This document shows positions 62,475 through 64,000 of a stretch of DNA of 64,000 nt, piece after piece. The position numbers were made by a program, and so were the translations under genes. Each line of letters begins with the position of its first letter. Positions within the stretch are counted from its first letter, which is position 1. Source of the stretch: Henriciella barbarensis (lineage in GTDB: Bacteria > Pseudomonadota > Alphaproteobacteria > Caulobacterales > Hyphomonadaceae); assembly GCF_003576345.1 (NCBI RefSeq), contig NZ_QWGB01000008.1, forward strand, positions 1-64,000, written 5' to 3'. Under the pieces are notes generated by a model, which had not been told where the DNA came from, did no database searches, and saw nothing but the letters and a program-made list of their open reading frames with translations.

Positions 62475-63781
62475 CACGCTTCCGGCTCGAACAGGGTACG
62501 AAGATAGGGTGTCATGAAGCGTCCCTCCGGATCGATTTCGCGGCGAACAGCGCAGAAGCGGTCGAATTGCGGATAGAGACTTCGCAGGTCCCGGTGGCGA
62601 AGATTGTGCAGCTTGCCCCAGTGAGGCCGGCCACCTGCGCGCCGGAAGATCGGCTCTATATGCGAGAAGAAGAAATCATACGCATCTTCAGCGAAAGCAT
62701 GCACCGCCACCGAGATACGCCCTTCTCCGTTGAAAGGGCTCAGCCAGATGTCATCGCCGGCTGATTTGCGAACCTCAATGGGGAAGAAGACGTCAGGCCG
62801 CTCACGCTCGATATAAGTGATGACCTCATCAAGCGCATCGAGCGCCGTCTCTACTGGCAGGTGGTACTCCATCTCGTTGAAGGGGACGTTCCGCTCGCTG
62901 GCGAGCAGTTGCCAGCTATTGCCGATGACGTCTTCGCCGTCGAATTGCTCAAAGGCGCCGGCAAGGAATTCACGACGTGAGCTGACATTGTCCCCGGCAT
63001 AGTCACGTGCGCGCTTCAGCCCAAGGACGGCGTCGTCGTCATCGCTTTCCGGCCGGGGTGTGGCAGGCGCATCTGTCTCTTCATGCGCAATCGAGATGCC
63101 GTAGCCGGAAAACGGTACATAGAAGAACTCGTAGTTTCGAAGCGTCTGCCAGCGTGTCCCTGCCGCTGAGAGAAGGTCATCAACCGGCTCGGCCCAGGTG
63201 CGCCGGTGGAGGTTGTAAGGCGCGACCAGCTGGATTTCGGCTTCGACCAGAATTCCGATCGCGCCGAGCGATACGCGACAGGCTTCAAACACCTCCCGGT
63301 CTTTATCGCGTGAGACTGTCATGACATCGCCGCTGGCCGTCAGCAGTTTGAAAGCAAGCGTTTCGGCAGATAGGCAGGCGAGCCCTTCGCCTGTGCCATG
63401 GGTCGCGGTCGAGATCGCCCCGGCGAGCGACTGGGCGTTGATGTCCCCGAGATTCCTGAAAGCGAGGCCATGGTCTTCAAGCGCGGGAGAGAGATCCTTC
63501 AGACGCGCGCCCGCATTGACCCAGGCGGTTTTTCTCTCACTGTCGGCGGATCGGACCAGGCCCATCCTGTCCAGCCGGACCAGTGTGCCATCCGTGCAGG
63601 CAAGCGGCGTAAAGGAATGTCCCGCGCCGACTACCCGCACCGGACCGGGCGCAGTCTTCAGAAGTGTTTTCAGCTGATCCGCACCGACAGGCTCTATCAC
63701 CTTCATCGGCTTCGCGATCTGGTTGCCGGACCAGTTGGTCCAGGTATCGCCAATTTCGGCGTTTTCTTTTGTGTCCGTCAT
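62474..63781 (-). CDS. FAD-linked sugar-1,4-lactone oxidase-like protein
   Basis: 435 residues, VAO-type FAD domain at 20-190 (GPVRVVGAGHSFTPLACTDG with GHSF, then GAGHS-like contact loops and SLAGAISTATHGTGEG) followed by an aldonolactone oxidase (ALO) C-terminal domain (PIFRRAGGRPHWGKLHNLRH). It likely oxidises an aldono-lactone or alditol. The ATG at 63781 has GGGAGG 9 bases upstream; the longer frame is not used. Confidence 0.88.
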   Translation of the reverse strand: MTDTKENAEIGDTWTNWSGNQIAKPMKVIEPVGADQLKTLLKTAPGPVRVVGAGHSFTPLACTDGTLVRLDRMGLVRSADSERKTAWVNAGARLKDLSPALEDHGLAFRNLGDINAQSLAGAISTATHGTGEGLACLSAETLAFKLLTASGDVMTVSRDKDREVFEACRVSLGAIGILVEAEIQLVAPYNLHRRTWAEPVDDLLSAAGTRWQTLRNYEFFYVPFSGYGISIAHEETDAPATPRPESDDDDAVLGLKRARDYAGDNVSSRREFLAGAFEQFDGEDVIGNSWQLLASERNVPFNEMEYHLPVETALDALDEVITYIERERPDVFFPIEVRKSAGDDIWLSPFNGEGRISVAVHAFAEDAYDFFFSHIEPIFRRAGGRPHWGKLHNLRHRDLRSLYPQFDRFCAVRREIDPEGRFMTPYLRTLFEPEA

Positions 63782-63924
63782 TTGCGTGACGCCTCCCCAG
63801 GAAAAGAAGAGACCATAATTTCCGCTCGCCTGGCAACGCTTCACCCGGCGCCAGCTTCTGGCTGTCTCGAAATTCACAAGCTCTGTGCCCGACAAAGACG
63901 GCCGAGCTTGACTCTTTTGCTCCA

Positions 63925-63939
63925 GAACAAAATAAGAAC
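63925..63939. promoter_or_regulatory. LexA (SOS) box of alphaproteobacterial type
   Basis: GAAC (63925-63928), seven bases, GAAC (63936-63939): a perfect match to the alphaproteobacterial LexA site GAAC-N7-GAAC (reverse of GTTC-N7-GTTC). It lies in the divergent gap between the lactone oxidase gene and an ORF starting at 63942, so either could be under SOS control. It ends only 2 bases before that ATG. Confidence 0.65.
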
Positions 63940-63941
63940 AT

Positions 63942-64000
63942 ATGGAGTCCAGAGCCCTCGATATCCCCGGCGTCTTCCGGCTTGGTGAGACGTGCAGAAA
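63942..64000 (+). CDS. N-terminus of a gene running off the window
   Basis: An open frame starts ATG GAG TCC (MESRALDIPGVFRLGETC) and is still open at the window end. It has no visible ribosome binding site because an SOS box sits directly upstream, so the true start may be later or the mRNA leaderless. The family cannot be told from 19 residues; the segment FRLGETC faintly recalls some phospholipase D-like proteins. Confidence 0.4.
   Translation, partial: MESRALDIPGVFRLGETCR

Overview
The window reads as chromosomal DNA of a marine alphaproteobacterium, probably in or near the Hyphomonadaceae/Caulobacterales. Several independent signs agree. There is a MucR/Ros-type regulator, an alphaproteobacterial PAS_5 protein, a DUF2336 protein, a NepR-type anti-sigma factor behind an EcfG-type promoter, a LexA box of the GAAC-N7-GAAC type, a cpa/tad pilus locus, and a tRNA-His that lacks the near-universal extra G(-1). 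Ectoine catabolism and a Mrp-type Na+/H+ antiporter fit a saline habitat. The genus-level placement is inference.

Layout. 1-3.3 kb is a mobile patch: a complete IS3-family element starting at base 1, the tail of the gene it interrupted, a HicB-like/HicA toxin-antitoxin pair, and an IS1595/ISXO2-type transposase with a small partner ORF. 3.3-4.5 kb holds a PAS_5 protein and MucR, with a 28-bp perfect palindrome that contains an FNR/FixK-like box. 4.6-12.5 kb (minus strand) is a tightly overlapping ten-gene Mrp-like antiporter operon with three proton-channel (MrpD-like) subunits, a separate MbhD/E-like subunit in place of full MrpA, and a His-rich insert in MrpC; a DUF2336 gene lies upstream. 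13.8-22.8 kb is mixed housekeeping and lipid metabolism: DoxX-like protein, MFS transporter, EF-hand lipoprotein, crotonase, fatty acid hydroxylase, acyl-CoA synthetase, MaoC hydratase. 23-25 kb encodes a very acidic secreted protein with three copies of a two-cysteine module. 25-29.3 kb has msrB, a prolyl-oligopeptidase lipoprotein and an OmpA-family porin with 32 consecutive prolines. After tRNA-His come a flavin monooxygenase and a complete tripartite RND efflux operon (29.7-37.1 kb) with a divergent TetR gene.

37.9-41.2 kb: an ExoD-like protein, then the UdgX plus radical-SAM DNA-repair pair. 41.4-46.8 kb: an orphan NepR gene followed by an ectoine degradation set (doeB2-doeD-doeA-doeC). 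47-54.4 kb: cpaC-cpaE-cpaF-tadB-tadC, with cpaB and a small membrane protein facing them on the other strand; pilin, prepilin peptidase and TadD are not in the window. 54.5-61.2 kb: a three-gene transglutaminase / circularly permuted ATP-grasp / alpha-E operon, a conserved but poorly understood predicted peptide-ligation system. 61.3-63.8 kb: a PLP D-amino-acid enzyme translationally coupled to an aldonolactone-oxidase-like FAD enzyme. The right edge carries a perfect SOS box and the first codons of another gene.

The best candidates for undescribed biology are the acidic three-module protein, the transglutaminase/ATP-grasp/alpha-E operon, the unlinked NepR driven by its own EcfG-type promoter next to ectoine catabolism, and the toxin-antitoxin pair that shares its stop codon region with the IS1595 partner ORF. 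No intergenic stretch exceeds 300 bases.
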